Assembly: GCA_964036195.1 (NCBI GenBank)
Contig: OZ038451.1
Coordinates: 17,632,747 to 17,696,746, forward strand
Direction of reading: 5' to 3'
Origin: Sphaerolaimus hirsutus
Lineage: Eukaryota > Nematoda > Chromadorea > Monhysterida > Sphaerolaimidae
Length of the DNA stretch: 64,000 nucleotides
The notes under the pieces are model-generated. The model saw only the letters and a program-made list of their open reading frames with translations. It ran no database searches and had not been told where the DNA came from. The translations under genes were made by a program, and so were the position numbers. Below, piece after piece: positions 1 to 12,887 of the stretch; the stretch's first letter is position 1; every line of letters starts with the position of its first letter.

Positions 1-132
1 CGGTAAAATGCCCTGTAAAATGTCAAATGTCATGCAAAGTGTCAAAACGTTTGCCATTTTACATGACTTTTGACACTTTCCATGACATTTGACATTTTAC
101 AGGGAATTTCACGGGGTCTGGGACTGCCCCCT
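1..132 (+). mobile_element. Family-1 hairpin element (partial copy at window start)
   Basis: The sequence is internally palindromic (TGTCAAATGTCATGCAAAGTG on one side, its complement on the other) and ends GGGTCTGGGACTGCCCCCTG at 132, directly against the coding frame of exon 1. The same terminus recurs at 14178-14377, 39717-39859 and 61949-62147. The left end lies outside the window. Confidence 0.75.
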
Positions 133-3100
133 GAACAATGTATAAAAACGTTCAAAACGCATACAGCGACATGCATGTCGGCGCCATTCATGAGCGGGGT
201 CGACGTCGAAAAATCGTTCGCCGAAATGCACGCAAACATTCCGGTCGCTTTAGATCCCGTTAACAGCAGGGTGATTTCACAAGTATGCTCAGTTTTCGAC
301 GCATTGAAGCAATGTCTCGGCAGCTTGGCTTTCCAGGAGAAGGTGCGTTTTGGAGCCGTCCGTTTCAAACTAGGTAGACACAATGGCCCTGAGCACACGA
401 AATTTCGAAAACATATGAATGACTCTCGAACGTGTTTCAGTTTTGCAGAATGAGTCATTTCTAAGCTCAGTAAACTGGAGTTGACGGCTACCTCAAAACT
501 TGTAGTGTAGAAGCTTTGTTTGTAGGGAGTTTGTAGAAAACTCAAATGCGTTCTAAGCTGATTTGTGAGCTTTCAAAATTTCGTGTGAACACTAGTGTGC
601 GCATGCACAATACATACACAAATAAATGTACCCTTAACCGTCCAGGACTGTTTGTCTGGCACGATAGCAAACGCCAGTTACGCGACCATCGAAATGTACG
701 CGTGCCAGCTAGTGATCCCCTCGCTGCAGGTAAATGCTGCCAAAAAGCACCACAGGCCATCATGCACATCCCACCCACTTTCCCTTACAACACAGGACCC
801 CGGGCTGCAGTCGTGCTTGACCACACCCGAATGCATAGCCATTTCTAACCAGGCCAACCAGCCAGGCCAGGAACAGACTGCGCCAGAACAAGGCAAAGAA
901 GTGTGCACTTTTCTGTCCACGGTTCGAGGCCAGTTGGACTGCTCGCTGCCGCACGCTGACTGCTCGAACAATGAGATCCTGCTCGCTATATTGGCCGAGA
1001 CACAAGCGTTGGTTTGGGCGTAAATAGCTAGCATTTGTGTCGCTTACGAGCACCAGAGTTGTTAAAAGTACTGAACTTTTTCCAAAGTGGATGTAAATGT
1101 AAGGTATCACATTTTTGCTCGCCACTTGGATACAGAAAACGTAAACTAATTTTTTTACTTTTACGCTGCGTAAAAAATGAGTAAACAAAGATACCAATAT
1201 TGTTACTCATAGAAAATGTAAAAGCGAGAACTTTTTTCGATTTTGTACCGAGCATACCGTAACATAAAAATAAGTAAAAAGCGACTTCAGTAAATAAGTA
1301 AAAAGCGAGGTCATCGCTTTCCCTACCCATCGCAACTTCTAACATTTCTGCCATTTTTGCAGCCATTTAAATTCGTTTGAGAGGTTTTCGCTTTTTATGC
1401 ACCACAAAAGTTTTTCTCAACTACGTTTATCCAACTGTACTTGCCTACTTTTCGAAAGTACGCGCAAAGGTGAGTACTGGCATTTTTTCCAGTAGAAACG
1501 TAAACGTATTTACTCTGTACTCGAGTATACACATTTTTCGAGTAAACGTAAAAATTTTTAACAACTATGACAGTTAAATTACGCACTGAAATGAAACTTA
1601 TAGGTTCCAACAAAATCACGACTGCGACGTGCAGCAAGAAGTAGAAAATGGCGCAGGCGGCACTCCAGTGGGCGATGAGGGTTGTCCATTGGAGCAACTG
1701 ATTTTTGCTAGTTGTGTATCGCACATTGCCCCATTGGGACAATTGGCGAATAAAAATGAGAGCAGAAACTCGTTTATGGTACCACCAGACCAGCTGAAGG
1801 TTTGTCACATTGCAATCTGTTTGCACGAGCCAACACACTAGTTTACTGCCTGTAAACTGAAAATTTAGTAAACTCATAAATGAAATTTGAATGTCATTTG
1901 AGTTTACTGGAATAACGTGTTCATCATCTACAGTTGACCGAGATTTAAACTAACTCATTCAGTTAAACTTTAATGCATTCAAGGCTGATTTACGAGTTAA
2001 CCAATCTTTTAAAATTTTATTAGTAAACTAATTTGTGCTTCAACATGATGCCATAGCCACCGTTTCTCACACAGGTAATGTGCACCGGAGTAGCCGGCTA
2101 CAAGCAGTGCCGCAACGAACTGACCAATGGCAAAGACTGCCCCCTTTCCCCAGCAGAAACACAGCTGTTCACAACCGTTGACCCAGTCGTGGCAGTGTTC
2201 TGTGGGGATGACCTCCAGGCGGAGTATAATGTGCATGTGCAATGTCTGGAGAGTGTAGCTGGCACTGAAAAGGGGCAGGAGTGTGAGAGGGAGTCGAAGA
2301 AAATATCGCAGGAAGCTAAAGGTTGCGCTGATTTTCCAGGTAATTTGAATGAAATACAATTTTAATGATTTGTATAAAACATCGCAGATTCAGGTGAAGT
2401 AGCAACTGCTTGCGATATAGTGACAAATTTGGAGAAATCGGTCGACTGTGTAAAAGCAATAGCACTGGAAATGTGTCCCCAGGCTGAGAAGTTTCTGGGT
2501 ACATTACAACAGAGGATAGACCAGCAAGTGATTAGCAACGACTGCTTTGATGAATATCCTGTTAGCCAACTTTATATTTACTGTAAATGTCAACGAAAAA
2601 TTGGAAAATACCTGGTGAATCAGTACAAAATTGTTTACCTTTGGTTAAACAAATATGATTTGCCGCTCTGATTCAAAGAGTGCAACTCGAAAAAAATCAG
2701 TTGCGAAAATCGAGTGCTGTCCCTAATTGATATGGAGTATCCCTAACTGTCAATAATTGGAGTAGCCGACGACTGTGTTTTGTGTTAATTACTTGCTATT
2801 GACTTCGCATAGTCCGATACAAGTAAACTTTAATTGATTTTATTTGAACAATAACTAAGCATTCCAAGTTCTAAACATCTCAAACGAACAGGCAGAATAT
2901 GGGGATTACGGTCAGCCAGAAGACGACAGGCCAAAGTTCAAGTTGACACCAAATGTACCTAAATGCACTGAGAAGCAAGAGTTGAAGGGAGCGGGCTGCT
3001 TATTCGGTTTGGTATCACTGGCTCAAGAGTTTCCAAAGTTCAAAAATGTGGATTTAATTGTTGAAGTGAGCAAAAATGACTCGGAATTATTAACCAAAGT

Positions 3101-6100
3101 GTGCAAGACCTACTCAAAATTCGATGCGTTAGTGAAATTATGATGTTCAAAAGTATTTTTATGCAAAAATTTATGGTAAATTTGTTGTTATTTTTAGATG
3201 CACCCAGAGGGCCTTTGCACTGGCAAATGATGGTCAGAGATGTGCATTTGGCGCTCCATTGATAATTGCTGCCAGAGTGGGGTTATCACAGTTCTGTGAT
3301 AATAACACACAAGCTGAACTCCAGGCAAACAGGTGGTGTATGGAAAAACTGAAGGTAAATTTAAATAACATTAGACAGCGAAAAATCAGAATATCGATGA
3401 TTACTTTTTAACTGCCTCAGGGTTCACCAGAACTGTCAAAATGCACTGATCAGCTACAAATTCTTGGACCAATGATTAATCGGCTGCTGTCAGAAGGCAA
3501 TCCAGCTTTAGTATGCGAGCTGTTCTACAAGATCAGGCTTATTTTTGAATGTGTCAAAGTGCCTGTTTTCAACACCTGCGGAGAAGAACCAGTGGCTGCA
3601 CTGATTTCTGTTCAAAACAGACTGTCTGGATTGGCCGAGGAAGAAGGGTTAGCTATAATAAATTTCAAAACTTTGCATGACACAGTGATAACTGCAACTA
3701 GCATTCGAAAAAGCACAAATTATCTGGAAAATGTACATAAATCTATCACTCTGAATTTGGAACAAAAATATAAATAAATATATACCTACATAAATCACTT
3801 TTATTTATATTTATTGTGATTACGGAAATATGAATCACTGTTCGTTTTTTAAATTCTAACTGCGACGTGTCGTGTTGATTGGATCTTGAAAACATACAAT
3901 GGGGTGAAGTAACCAATGAAATTTGAATTAAATGACATCCATGTACACTAGAAAAATGAAGAAATAAAGAAAAATATACTATTGAAAAATATAAGGATAC
4001 CAATGTCTCTGTAAAATTTGTATTCCATGAATCAAAATAACTAAGAATGCTACAGCACATTGGACTAGTGAACATTTATATGAATACATATTATTGCAAA
4101 CAAAAATTTCAGATGTCCAGCGGTGCGACCAGAAAACTTTGATGAATACTTGTTGCCACCACCAACAAGGAAACCAGAGCGTACAACAACAGCAGCAGCA
4201 CCAAGCAGGCAAAATGTGAACCCAGATTACTTCAATATCATTGAACCTGTCAGTGATGGTATTACAACCACGGCGGCTGGTTTATTTGATGGTGACTGCT
4301 CATTTGAGGGTCAGCAGTTGCTGTTTGATTGTTTAACACCAATGGTAGAACTGGAGGTGTGTTGGGGTGCAAACTTCTATTTCAATCATTCTGCTTAGTT
4401 TTTTTTCACTTGATTACTTGTATTGCAGGGGCATCCATTTCTACTTATTGAAGATCCAAGAAATGTGTCTAAAGCATGTGATGCACTGGGTCAATTTGAA
4501 ACATGCAAGCACAATCCAAAGTGCAGGCCAAGTTTTGTGGAAGGTACTGTGGCATCATGGAAAATGGTCTGCGGTAGTGAGCAGGGGAGGTCACTGTATG
4601 ATAAATATAGCCCATGTTTGAAAACTGTTGCTGACATGCCAGAGGTGGCAAACTGCACAAGGAAATTTGTTGGAGGTCAGTCAAATGCACTAAATACTCA
4701 GTACACAAAAGCAATCTAATCTTAGACATTGAATTTCAGTTTCTGATGCAACTACATGCAAATCAGCAAAGGAACTCTATAAATGCACCAAACCCTACCT
4801 TGAGGCAACCTGTGACATGCAACACTCATCCTACCTGGAACAGTTCCTCACAGTTTATGGAGGAGCACAAGGAGAAGCATGTAATATGGGTAAGTGTGCA
4901 CTACAATAATGGATACCTATCTTAAGCTCATCTGCAAATATTAGTAATTCTTACATAGCTGCCAATTTCAGCATCAATGGACATTCCTGTGCCAGTTGTT
5001 GAACCAGATGTCTCAACTGGTCCTGATAGCCCAGTACCAGAACCAGAGCCGAGTATTGATAATGATACCTTGCCTTTGACTCCAATAAGTTGCAGTGAAG
5101 ATGAACACAGAGCATTAGGAAAATGCCAAGAGCCAGCGATGGGGGTTGTTGAGCGATTGAAGGAATTATTCAAGGTGTGCATGTAATTATGTGAAAAATA
5201 CTAGAATATTTCAAGCCATTGTTTGATCTGAAATAAATATGTTCGTGAGACCACACTATCAAAAGGTATCACATAATTTTTGAAACCAAACTTAATATTT
5301 ATAAATTCGAAGTTCATCACCTCCAAGTATCCAGCTCATGTCTCACACACTGAAAATGTCAATGTCTTATGTATATGTACTACCGTAAATCCTCAAATAA
5401 GTCCCCCCCTCGAATAACTCCCCCCCTCGAATAACTCCCCCCTGTAAACTGACTGAGGAAAAAATAACTCCCCCTCGAATAACTCCCCCCTCTTTTATGG
5501 GTGAGAACAAAGTCCACGTAAAAAAACGTATGTATGTATATGATCATTAAAAGCATTCATTATTTTGCAGTTTATGCACACTAGCATTGATTTTATTGCA
5601 TGAATTACGGGATTTCTATTCTGGCTCACACGTTTATGCAGCCTACTTAACCCCATTCAGATATACTGATCAAGTATTTTACTCAATATTCCGACGAAGA
5701 AATAACTCCCCCCCTCGAATAAGTCCCCCCTCAAAAAATTCTGAGGAAAAAATAACTCCCCAGGGGACTTATTTGAGGATTTACGGTATATATATATGTC
5801 ATATTTAAGCTTTGTTTGGCTAATAAAAATGACTATCATAGCCATGTCATTTTCAGGGTGGTCTTCAAGGCTTTGTGACAAAAGCAGAGGAGCTGGGCAA
5901 AATATTTGCAGCAGGGTGTGATGTTGGAACAGAGGTGAAGCAATGTGCTGCAGGAATAGTGAATGTGCCTGGCACAAGCTGCCAAGTCAGCAGCTGTCTC
6001 ATCAAAGCTGGCGATGGAATATGTGACAAGCCAGACAGAGAACAGACCATTAACAAACACCTGCAGTGTGTCTTTCAATTGATCACATTCCAGCCATTTG

Positions 6101-9100
6101 GAAGGTGTTTGGGTCTGTTGGTGAACACTCGGTGAGTAAAACAAACATCAATATAACTATGTAAATTTCAGGCAACTTAAAATCATGATATATAGAACAT
6201 TCTGAAAAACTCTCAGACAAGCACAAGCTGCGTCAACAGAAGAAGTATCACTGGAGGAGTTGCGGCAAAAGTTAACACCCTTCTTGAGGTGTGCATCACC
6301 TATCATAAGAAATAGGTGTGGCGAAGAGCCACTGCAAGTATTGAAAGCAATGGCGGCTGAGAAGGAATCATGCCCGCTTGATCTGAGCAACATTGAAGTG
6401 ATACAGCCATTTGTCGTTCCTGAAACTGCGGCAGAACCATCACCAGAACCGACCACAGCCCCCGAACCTGAGCCGGAGCCAGAACCACTGCCAGTTGGCC
6501 CCGACGCACCGGGATCATTGTCACAGTGCAGTTCAAACCCTAAACATCCACTGCCCTGTCAGCCTGAACAGGATAAATCAATGGCCACGAAGCTTTGGTC
6601 AGTGATCGTGTAGTTTACTCAAGTCAAGTAAGTATCATGTAAACATTTGCTACATGGTGCAGGTATTACCACCCGCTGTATCACATGTGCCTGGTTATCC
6701 GGACGTGTGAAGACGTCAGTCCAGACATGGACGTGTTCAGTTCATGGTCACAATGCACAGACTCGTGCATACCGCAAGACTCCTTTCAGTGCGCTTTCAA
6801 GGCTCCACCATACACGGATGAAAATGGCGAGACTGTCATCTGCGGACAAAACGTGGTCAGTTTTCGATAGAAAAAGCATGTACCAAATTTGCTTGAATAA
6901 TTCCACCCTGTTAGACAAGTGAGAAAAAAATAATACCCCCTTATATGATTCCCGCTTAAGGCATATGATCAAGGTGTTTTGTCCAATTTGAACATAAGTG
7001 GTATTCTGTTAAAAAGCCATATTTCATACAATGACTCGATAGAAGCATTCATGAAATTTGTGCACAAAATAATTCCGCCCCTTGAATAATTTCCCTTTGA
7101 GTAGTTTCCCCTCAAAAATATCTGACAAAATAATAATTCCCCAGGGGGCTTATTCGAGCAAATACAGGGTATACCTATTTCAAATGTATCGGCCGTTGTC
7201 CAACCGACAACAAAACGCAGCCGAATGCGGGCGAGTGCCCGGAATCGCACGCGTGCGTCATGGGGCCGTTCTTCGGGATCTGCTGCAACGACACGCTGCA
7301 GCAGCACTTCAACACGGCCGTGCGGCCGCAATGCGGCGACGGCACGCCGGCCATCCCGTTCAAGGACGCCAACCTGGGCGACTTCTACATGCCCATTCTG
7401 GGTGTGTCGTGCGGCATCGACTCTCCCTGCAACGCAGACCACGTGTGCTACCACAACGGCGTGTTCAGCTACTGCTGTGCCGGCAAGTCACTTTGATGTC
7501 TCGCTTTGTCACGCAACACCCAGGGTATCCTAGATTTTGACCCTCCGGAAAGCAAATCGCTCCTGAAAAACAGCCTGAAAAATGTGAATATAAACACATA
7601 GTGCAAAAAAGCTGAAAATAGGCAATAAAACACATGAACTAGTTATTTTGAAGATGAAAATCTATGAAAATGGCAATTTGGGAGTGAAAAATATGGCAAA
7701 ATTTATTTTAAAATCCCGCCAGATGGCGGGGGGGGGGGTGTTTAGGGGATAGTAGCCAAAACAGTTGCCACCAGGATAGACAGATAGCTGAGCGGCTCCA
7801 GGGACAATAGTTCTTAGTTAACCCCCCCCCCCCCCCACAACCCCCCTTACCCACCCCCGCGCAACACGTAAAATTACACCGCGTGCCCACCGCAGACGCG
7901 GACGAATCGACGTGCGCCGACACGGAGATGCAGGCGCACGTGGAGCGCTGCATCGGCCAAGAGATCGGCAAGCGCGGCCTGTACAAATTCGTTCCGTGGG
8001 CGCTCACCAAGCCCAGGGGCGTGGACGCGTGCGAGATGGTCGACGGGTACACCAGGTGTCTCAATGGGGAGGCGAGCGGCTGCGCGGCTCCTGATGACCA
8101 CCCGGCTACGAGAATGCATAGGGTGATGAAGTTGGTTTTGGGGTGAAGGCTGGTTCTATGGGATCGAAATTGAGATTGGTATTTTAATTGATAGAGCAGC
8201 ATTGACTTGTCGGGGCCAGGAAATTCCGACTGTTTGCCAAACTATACACGGAATTTTTGCACTTCAATTTTCATGGGTTGGATTTCGGATCTGGGTCTGG
8301 GACACTTGTTGGTGCTACGTACGCGTGAAATCACTGCCAATAATATATCAACAATTCCACCAAATAACACTTATAGATGAAAAAGGTAGAAACATATTTA
8401 CAGTAAATCACAAATAATATGTAAAAACTGCAGCGCGACATGTGCGCAAAACCGCAAATTGTGGGAGGACAAGCGCGAGTGCCTACGGAAAGCGTGGCTC
8501 GACGCCGAAAGAGCGCAGTGCGCCATTCAGTACGACACGGTGATAGCTGAAATCGAGTGGAACAGAGCAGACAACTTGCTTCCCAACAAAGGGTTGTGCG
8601 ACGGGCTCAGAGTGAGTAAATATTTATGTTATGGGTGGATGAAGGGATGGTTGGAACTTTAAAGTGTTTTTAAAAAGCAACAACTTAAAAAACGCTGGCA
8701 TGGAGAAGGGATAGATGGCGTTTTAATGTTAATGTTCAAAATTATACAATTTCCATATTTTTGCATACCATAATACGTTCAAAAAGTCCCCCTCGAAGAA
8801 CCCCCCCCCCCTTTGAATAACTTCAACTTGTTAGCTGAGTTGAGAAAAATCCCCCCCTCGAAAACCTCCCCCTTCTATGATCGGTGGGAAACATGTCACA
8901 TGTTAAATGATCATAAACATTTTACTGAATACTCTGATGAAAAAATTTCTCCTCAAGAATAACTCCCAAGGGTGAAAAAATGACCTTCCTGGGGACTTAT
9001 TCGAGAATATACAGTAAATAGAAACATGCTATACAAAAAGGATACCAGATAAGATATATTTATAATCCAAACCAAACAGAAAAACACCAAAAAATGATTG

Positions 9101-12100
9101 GACACGAGCCAACTTATTCCCATTTAATGCAGGAAGCAGTCAAGTGCTCAGCACAGGAAGTGGCGAGGCAGTGCGGCGACGAGGCATTGGCATTCGCAGT
9201 GAATGCGATGAGGCTCTACGCGGTAGGCACAATCGTGTACTTGACTTATCGTATTTGATTACACTAATCATGGGAGGGTAAAGTTTTACCTGGGGTCGGT
9301 CCCGCGCCCCGTAAAATGTCATGTAAATGTCAGATAAATGTGTCATGTAAAACGTTAAGTGCCTGCTAAATATTTTCCCAAATAACGGACATTACCTCAT
9401 TTGCAATTGCATACTTTGCACGACATTTCCTAACATGCGGGGCCGCTCCAGAACCGTTATCTTGAAAAATACGGTATTATCCATATAAAACAACAAATAA
9501 ACATGTAAAAAACCTCATTACAGGGCGGCGAGTGTGAGATAGACATACCAGATGTAAAGACAGCATGCAAAAATGATGATAATTTCAAGCAGCAATTGTC
9601 ATCATGCGGGCAGACGGATTTCTCACAATGGAAATTGGAGCCGGTCACACTGGTTGGTGAAACAGTCACCCAAAATGTGCAAAATGTACACAAACATAAT
9701 ATCCACCACCCACGCAGCATGTCTCCCCATCAGAAACAGATGTAGAATCAGTTTGTCAGAAATTCAACTCGGAATATGCAACATGCATAGATTCACTGGA
9801 CTGCGCAGTAGACAATCAGTACATTGCGGTTAATAGAACATATAAGAACATTTGCACTGATGAGTGGGCCCGAAGGAAGATGACCAACTTTAAACCATGC
9901 ATCGATAAGATGGTTGCAACTGATGAAGGACAGAAATGCATTGAGGTGAGATATTTGAACAGATATCTTCACATTTTACAAATTTTTGTTGTGACCGCGA
10001 CGATGTAGATTAAATGTGTCGCTAACTCTTAACGTAAATGACGATCCAATTCTAAATGTCGACAAGTCCAAAATATGAAAATTTCGAGTTAGGCCCGAAA
10101 ACGTCATCTGGGGCTACTTCCGCACATTTTTCATCATTTTCCATAAATTTTTTGACCTCATATGCCCATATGGCAATTTGCCGAATTTGACATTTTTGGG
10201 AAAAATGCAAAAAATTTGGGCAAGAAGTCGACAAGTCCACTTAGTTTTGGGCTAAAATTCGACAAGTCCACCTTCCGCCGCCGTTTTTTATGGGAAAAAC
10301 GCAAGAAATGTTATAAGTCCATCATGGACACCGATTTCTAAAAGTCGACAAGTCCATAAATTTTACATAAGGCAGGCGCAAATTGGACGGGAACAAAAAT
10401 TTTCTCGAGTGCAAGAAGTCGACAAGTCCATTTTCCTCCCCAAAACAGTTTTGTGCGGTCCGAGTAGAATTTTATAGACACCAATTTTTCCATTATACGT
10501 TGAGAGCAGGGGCTGAAAATTTGACACTTTATTGTTAACATTTGAAAGTTAATGTTGAGATGAGAGAGCCCCATTGGACACGCACCTCGGACCTGGAATT
10601 GGAAATGAAACTTAAAATGCGATTTACTCAAAATCGCATTTTGTGGACTTGTCGACTTTTAGAATTTGACGCCTCGAATACATAAACGCGTCATTCACTC
10701 ACACAGGGTTTGGAGGCAGCTTGGCAACTTGCCAGCGAATCGACCAACAGCAGCATCTTTTGCGAAGCGATGAACAACTTGCTTTCTTGTATGGCTGTCG
10801 ATGCCAGAGTCTACAGCGAATGCGGAATGCGCGTTGTAATTCAAATGTATCAATTACATACAGAATGGGTGCAACTGTATGATAGCAGGTGATTTATAAC
10901 GTTAAATGTCAACATAGATATTCAATGCTAATATTTATTGCGAATTTATTGAAGAAAATTTTTTTTATCCAAATCCATTCGCACTACACAGGCGATGCAA
11001 TTTGCACCCACCACAAATTGGATTGTCTTCTCTGGACGTGTGCCAGGGCGTGACATGTGAAAATGGGGAGACGTGTTCCAGAAGAACGGACAAACCCTCT
11101 AATTGCAGTGATTATCCATGCACGTGAGTTAACAGTGCGAGCTTTTCCACTTTTTGACAATTCAGAGGTAAATCAAAATAGCGAACACAAACGATGTTTT
11201 TAAATGTTGTTTTTCGAAAAAAATGTATTTTAAGGTATACTCGGCAGACATGATACTCTGCCCTCGCACTGATTTATGTCTCGTGTTGGAAGCGTGCCAA
11301 TGATTGTTAAATCATGCGATTTCCATAAAAAGATGTAAAAATTTATCGATGTGAATATGTTAATGAATAACATTATAACAACAATCAATTTTGTGACCTT
11401 TTTATAAAACTCGCACGCGTTAACCATCGTTGGCACACTTCCACGCGTGCAAAATGTACAGTAACCGGAGTATATGCAATTCATGATTATAATCTACGCA
11501 AACTAACTTCAACTGATACAAAGAGGAGACAAAACCGAACCTCTCACCACAGTGAATACACGTGCGACGGGGGCGCGGCGGCAGTCACATCCGTGCCCGA
11601 GCCGGAGCCGCCCATCACGATCACAATCGGCGAGCCGGAACCGGAGCCCACCAGCACGGCGGCGGACCCGTGCAGCGGCAACAAGTGCTCCATCGGGCAC
11701 GTGTGCGTGCCGGAGTCGAGGCAGTGCGTGCGCGCCCCCTGCCCGCAGTATGTCTGCATCGATGGCGCTGGAAACGCAGTTGAACCGACCGTTGAGCCTG
11801 GTGAGACAGTTGGCATGGTTTTTCGTAGGTGGGGTGTAGATACACTCGTACTTTGTGTGGCGTCGTGGGAAAATGTAAGAGAAAAGTAGTTATCCATGTC
11901 TGGTGTTTATATTGTCTACCCCGTTCTTGTATCAAAATATCAAATATTTTCGAACTTTCAACTGTACAGAGATGAGTTGTTGTGTCAGATAGCGTCTAGA
12001 TTCAAAACGCCAGCACGAGTGTATCACTCAGTTTCGAAATTCCGGCACACTGCCAATTACGAAATCAAAATCCATCGATTCACCAATTTATCGCTCTCGC

Positions 12101-12371
12101 AGAACCGGAACCAGAGCAAACAACGCCAGAGCCAGAGCCTACAAAGACAAAGACTGAGCCTGAACCTACAACAGAACCTACATCGACAAGCAGACTCACA
12201 TTACCAACCAAGAAACCACAGCAGGATCCCGACGCCGCCGGCGCTGCAGCCAGCACAGACAAAAAATCTGGATCACATTCATTATTGAGACACAGCTCGT
12301 CAACTGTTGTCAGAATAGGCTTATTTATTTCCTTTTTGCTAACTTACATGGTGCACCGGGTCCACTTGTGA
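133..12371 (+). CDS. Large cysteine-rich, proline/glutamate-linked, probably GPI-anchored extracellular protein (5' partial)
   Basis: I read 26 exons joined in consistent phase: ~133-342, 646-729, 796-1019, 1604-1799, 2075-2339, 2388-2560, 2892-3127, 3198-3354, 3421-3647, 4113-4356, 4429-4675, 4740-4889, 4972-5174, 5857-6131, 6217-6597, 6663-6855, 7221-7482, 7896-8142, 8434-8611, 9133-9222, 9524-9652, 9718-9945, 10707-10888, 10992-11123, 11553-11800, 12103-12371 (stop TGA), about 1,800 residues. The start lies upstream of the window. The protein is built of repeated all-cysteine modules (roughly C-x8-C-x8-C-x20-30-C-x8-C), a spacing that recalls nematode DUF19/T20D4.11-like secreted domains, plus a lustrin-like segment and Pro-Glu linkers. 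Family assignment is tentative. No enzymatic motif is seen. Several introns carry TIR elements (5381-5788, 6890-7172, 8768-9018, 10054-10665). The exon-1 left boundary is unresolved because a hairpin element abuts it. Confidence 0.78.
1040..1580. repeat. TIR-like repeat with 'gagttgttaaaagtac' ends (in intron)
   Basis: The left end reads GAGTTGTTAAAAGTACTG near 1050 and the right end TTTTTAACAACTATG near 1560. Related ends recur at 35410-35940, 37340-37360 and 38280-38335. The interior is rich in GTAAACGTAAA-type motifs. It fills most of the intron 1020-1603 of the cysteine-rich gene. Confidence 0.5.
5381..5788. mobile_element. TACCGTA-family C-run MITE
   Basis: The TIRs are TACCGTAAATCCTCAAATAA on the left and the complementary TTATTTGAGGATTTACGGTA on the right, with AATAACTCCCCCC-type blocks next to each end. 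There is no coding capacity. It sits in the intron 5175-5856. This is the cleanest early copy of a family with about 20 members in the window. Confidence 0.85.
6663..7482 (+). other. Lustrin-like cysteine-rich segment within the cysteine-rich protein
   Basis: Exons 6663-6855 and 7221-7482 encode two successive cysteine modules. Each has a C-G pair, a C-x4/5-C step and a terminal CC (GICC at 7275-7286, YCC at 7470-7478), the signature of nematode lustrin-type cysteine-rich repeats found in secreted matrix and protease-inhibitor proteins. The second exon is markedly GC-rich compared with the AT-rich exons 5' of it. A phase-0 acceptor at 7219-7220 fits the strong donor at 6856. An alternative acceptor, inside the end of an adjacent MITE at about 7167, would need a weaker phase-1 donor at 6860. 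Confidence 0.55.
6890..7172. mobile_element. Degenerate TACCGTA-family MITE
   Basis: C-run blocks (ATTCCGCCCC, AGTTTCCCC) lead to a right end GGGGGCTTATTCGAGCAAATAC that has lost the usual terminal ACGGTA. It occupies the intron before the lustrin-like exon at 7221. Confidence 0.6.
7483..7895 (+). other. Non-canonical GC-AG intron
   Basis: The exon ending at 7482 is followed by GCAAGT rather than GT, the classical GC donor context. The intron ends in CCGCAG at 7890-7895. The upstream exon leaves one base (phase 1) and the downstream exon begins with two bases that complete an Asp codon, so the frame supports this boundary. No GT in that exon gives the same phase without losing the CC motif. 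The intron contains long C and G homopolymer runs at 7728-7739 and 7822-7837. Confidence 0.65.
8768..9018. mobile_element. Degenerate TACCGTA-family MITE
   Basis: The left part has GTCCCCCTCGAAGAACCCCC and the right end GGGGACTTATTCGAGAATATACAGTA. It lies inside the intron 8612-9132 of the cysteine-rich gene. Confidence 0.6.
10054..10665. repeat. GTCGACAAGTCCA-containing TIR element
   Basis: The motif GTCGACAAGTCCA (or CGACAAGTCCA) occurs about five times on the plus strand (near 10058, 10226, 10259, 10344, 10418) and inverted at the right end (TGGACTTGTCGAC near 10642). The element fills most of the 761-bp intron 9946-10706. No ORF of note is seen. Confidence 0.55.
12103..12371 (+). other. 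C-terminal exon: Pro/Glu/Thr-rich stalk and hydrophobic tail (candidate GPI signal)
   Basis: After acceptor AG at 12101-12102 the frame reads a run of E-P/T-P-E repeats, continuing the linker of the preceding exon. A small-residue region (S-S-S-T at about 12295-12306) follows, and then about 15 hydrophobic residues ending a few residues before the TGA at 12369-12371. A C-terminal hydrophobic tail with no cytoplasmic domain beyond a few residues is the usual layout of a GPI-attachment signal. A simple single-pass anchor is the alternative. Confidence 0.6.
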
Positions 12372-12648
12372 TTTGCTTTTATAATGTACTAGATGCGGCT
12401 ACGCCAAATGGTTGACCGTCGGTCAACTGGAAAATCAATTTTCGGGGCTTTTTGTTAACGTCTCCATCAAGTATTAAATCCAAAAACGATGCTATGCATT
12501 AAACTGCAACGCGTAAGAAAATGATTTTACAGTAAACCAGTATCACAGCTGACCGGCGGTCAACTATTGTGCGCCAATATCGAACTTGAAAGTCATAACT
12601 CCGTTTTGTTGCGCAGGCGGGAAATTTCGTTAGGCCGATTTCTTTTTC

Positions 12649-12887
12649 AGGGGCCAGTTCCACAAAATGAGAAGTGCGGAGTGAAATGGCAAAGGCGAAG
12701 TCAAAGCGCAAAGGCGAAGTGAAACGGCAAGTGAATTGGCAAGTGAAGTGGCGAAGGCGAAGAGAAATTTCGTTTTATTTTTTATTTTTTACTTCGCTTT
12801 TGCCAATTCACTTGCCGTTTCATTTCGCCTTTGCGCTTTTATTTCGCCTTTGCCATTTCACTTCTCATTTTGCGGAACTGGCACCAG
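12649..12887. mobile_element. Family-2 hairpin element
   Basis: The ends are GGGGCCAGTTCCACAAAATG and CATTTTGCGGAACTGGCACC. The interior is a palindrome of GTGAAATGGCAAAGGCGAAG-like repeats and their complement. The same ends make up an entire intron at 39311-39607. Confidence 0.75.

Noticed and set aside
1050..1580. GTAAACGTAAA-rich stretches as interstitial telomere repeats
   Set aside because: Not tandem or constant in unit. They belong to a dispersed element with inverted TTGTTAAAA ends.
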